Of a stretch of DNA of 64,000 bases, positions 62,112 to 64,000 are shown one piece after another. The notes under the pieces were generated by a model, which worked only from the letters and a program-made list of their open reading frames with translations, had not been told where the DNA came from and searched no databases. Position numbers and translations under genes: made by a program. The stretch is from the NCBI RefSeq assembly GCF_020360975.1, contig NW_025408672.1, forward strand, positions 1,178,001 through 1,242,000, written 5' to 3'. Each line of letters starts with the position of its first letter. The stretch's first letter is position 1. The stretch comes from Hirsutella rhossiliensis (taxonomy: Eukaryota; Ascomycota; Sordariomycetes; Hypocreales; Ophiocordycipitaceae).

Positions 62112-64000
62112 ATATAAAGTTTATAGTATAAAGGGTTATTAGCCTATAAGTAGTTAAGCTTAATAGTCTCTTAATAAGGGTCTATAATAAGGTTAACGTT
62201 AACGTCCTTCGCTAAGCTTCCTTTAACCCGCTACTTAAATAAGAAGTAGCGGACGCCTAACCGCCTATATTTAAGGTAAAAGGGGACGACGAATTTAAGG
62301 TTAAAGAGATATAGGCTATATACTAAAAAAAGGTAGGCTAAGGGAAATGCTAGGAGGTTCTTATTAAGTAGCGTAGGTACCTTAACCTTATATAGGAACC
62401 TATATATAAGTTTATAGGAGCTATAACCCTTAATAAGTTTAAGGCCTTATATAGACTAATAAGCGAGAATAATAAACTAATAAACTACTAATAGTCGCCT
62501 AAGCTAGGACTATAAAGTAAGTAAAGTAAAGGGGGTAGTTATAGTAATATAAGTAATATAAGTGTAATAGTATAAGTAAAGATAAAAATAGCGTTTATTA
62601 TAAGGCGGAGCCCTTAAACTACCTAGGCCTATTCCTTATTATTATTATTACCTTTATTATTATCTTTATTATCGTTATCCTTATCGGCCTCCTCCTTCTT
62701 ATTAGCGGCGGCGGCGGTCTCTAGGGCGCTAAGGCGGCCCTTTAAGCCTATAAGCTAGTCGGCGGCGGCGGCGGCTCTAGGGGCAAAGGGGCGGCGGCTA
62801 GCGGCGGCGGTAAGGGCAGCGGCGGTAGTAGAGGCGGGCACGGCTAAGGGGACCGCTAATAGGGCGATAGAGGCGGTATCCCTAGCGCCGGGTACGTTAG
62901 AGGCGGAAGTAAGGGAGCGGAGGAGTAAGGACCTACTTAGGTATAAGGCCCTATCGCTCGAGGGCGCGGAGGTTATAATAAGCGGCGGCGGCGGTATAGG
63001 GGGCTTCTTAGTAGCCCCCCGCGCCTACCTATATAAGCCGGCCTTCTAAGCCGACGCCGTAGTAAGTAAGATAGGAGGCGCCGCCTTATAGGCGCGGCCG
63101 GCGCGCGCGTACTAATAGTAGCTACCGCCGCGGCGGCGCCCGGCTTAGTCGGAGTAGTCGAGCTCCTATAACGTATAACGTATATAGGGGGCTAAGCGGG
63201 CGGCGCCGGCCTATACTTAGCGCTTATACTATAGGAGGTTAGCGGATAATATCTATTACGCTTACTTAACTATAGACTTATAAGGGTAGCGGAGATAGAG
63301 GTAGGGGCCGAGGGGCCGGGCGTTATAGGTAGCGGCGGGGATAGCGTTGTTACCCTAAGGGGCGATGTAAGGGCGAATAGTATAGTAGAGGCGGCGGCGG
63401 CGGCGGTAGGAGCGGCGGTAGCGGTAGAGTCGTCGTCGGCCGCGGCTAGCACGGCGTCGACGAACGACTCTATACGCTCTAAGAAGGAGGAGGTAAGAGA
63501 GGGAGAGGTAGATATATCTATCGCGGAAGTTAGCTTAATAAAATACGGCCTCTTACTTAGTAAGGCGCGGAACTTACTAGTTAGAGTTATTATTATTATT
63601 AAGGCTATTATTACTACTACTACTACTACTACTACTATAAGTATACGTTAATAGAGCGGCCTATATAGCTAAGAACGGACTAACGCCTTAAGTAGAGCGG
63701 AACTTACCTATTAATACTATTACTATAGTTAAAAAAAGGAGAGAAGGAAAGGAAGGGGGAAGGAGGGGATACCGCCTTATATACCCCTTACTAAAGAATA
63801 CTACCTAAGGTAAAGGGGACGGGTATCCTAAGGCTTATATAGGTCTAGACCGGCCGCTAGCTACCTAAGGGCGTATATAATAAGTTACGCCCTTATTTAA
63901 ATAGCTAGCTAGCTAATAAGTATAAAGCTAGGTTCTAGCTACCTAGGCTAACGGGCGTAGGGATAATAGGGCTAGTAGGGCCGGCTCGATTAATAAGAAA

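Larger units (their letters stand above)
43215..64000 (+). mobile_element. Gypsy-A copy on the plus strand, interrupted by Gypsy-B and running off the window
   Basis: LTR 43,215-43,400, gag-like region to about 44,760, RT box near 45,760-45,800 (F-A-S-I-Y-I-D-N-I-L-I-Y), RNase H about 46,180-46,470, integrase about 46,900-47,980. At 47,990 it is interrupted by Gypsy-B and resumes after 62,111 (A-T-A-T-A duplicated). The join reproduces the sequence of the complete copy near 6,270. The part from 62,117 to the window end is the GC-rich tail (compare 4,300-6,250); the 3' LTR should start within a few hundred bases beyond the window. A minus-strand frame at 63,270-63,452 corresponds to the antisense frame at 4,821-5,168. 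Confidence 0.85.

Noticed and set aside
1..64000. tRNA or rRNA genes
   Set aside because: I saw no cloverleaf with A and B boxes and no rRNA-like sequence on reading both strands; a covariance search was not possible.

Overview
The window looks like nuclear DNA of a filamentous ascomycete (Pezizomycotina, most likely Sordariomycetes). Introns are short (55-75 nt) with GTAHGT-type donors and CTAAC/CTGAC-type branch sites, start codons often sit in CACCATG context, and about 50 kb of repeats carries the signature of repeat-induced point mutation (RIP): CpA and TpG are almost absent, TpA is in large excess, and transposon frames are full of TAA/TAG stops. The layout is 'two-speed': a gene island of about 14 kb (roughly 23,040-37,020) between two blocks of dead, nested retrotransposons.

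Left block (1-23,040): the 3' end of a Copia element with its LTR; a complete Gypsy-type element on the minus strand (4,097-11,065; 186-bp LTRs; target duplication AAGGG); a Tad1-like LINE (about 13,950-18,705); and RIP-degraded sequence I could not classify.

Gene island: an SRPK-like protein kinase with four introns (23,512-24,975); a small eight-cysteine, probably zinc-binding protein (25,694-26,359); the ER PQ-loop protein MPDU1 on the minus strand (26,861-27,783); a secreted ADP-ribosyltransferase of the heat-labile-enterotoxin A-chain family (29,845-30,789); a decayed NOD-like receptor (prion-like amyloid motif, NACHT, ankyrin repeats; 32,082-35,794); and a truncated relic of a VHL-domain/S9-type peptidase (about 36,497-37,015). 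Several nonsense codons in the two relics are of the CAA-to-TAA or CAG-to-TAG kind, as RIP leaking from the flanks would produce.

The most unusual object lies between the two relics, at 35,853-36,528. It is a run of eight consecutive intron-like units of about 50-75 nt, each with a near-consensus 5' splice site and a branch-like site, all but one with a YAG/AAG 3' end. The segments between acceptor and next donor are exactly 3 nt long at seven junctions. The units share no obvious sequence beyond the splice signals, so this is not a minisatellite. It reads like a gene made of one-codon microexons.

Right block (37,020-64,000): a Tad1-like LINE fragment, then a nest five insertions deep. A Gypsy-A copy (40,204) is broken by Copia (42,455), which is broken by another Gypsy-A (43,215), which is broken by Gypsy-B (47,991-62,111, target duplication ATATA), which is broken by a full Copia (52,336-58,618, target duplication AAATT). 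A solo LTR at 40,413-41,109 (target duplication TAGAT) sits in this block and largely escaped RIP.

The housekeeping genes (MPDU1 and perhaps the zinc protein) show no damage. The accessory genes (toxin, NLR, peptidase relic) lie towards the right-hand RIP border, as in fast-evolving compartments of pathogenic fungi. All exon joins and domain calls were made by eye; no search or alignment was run.
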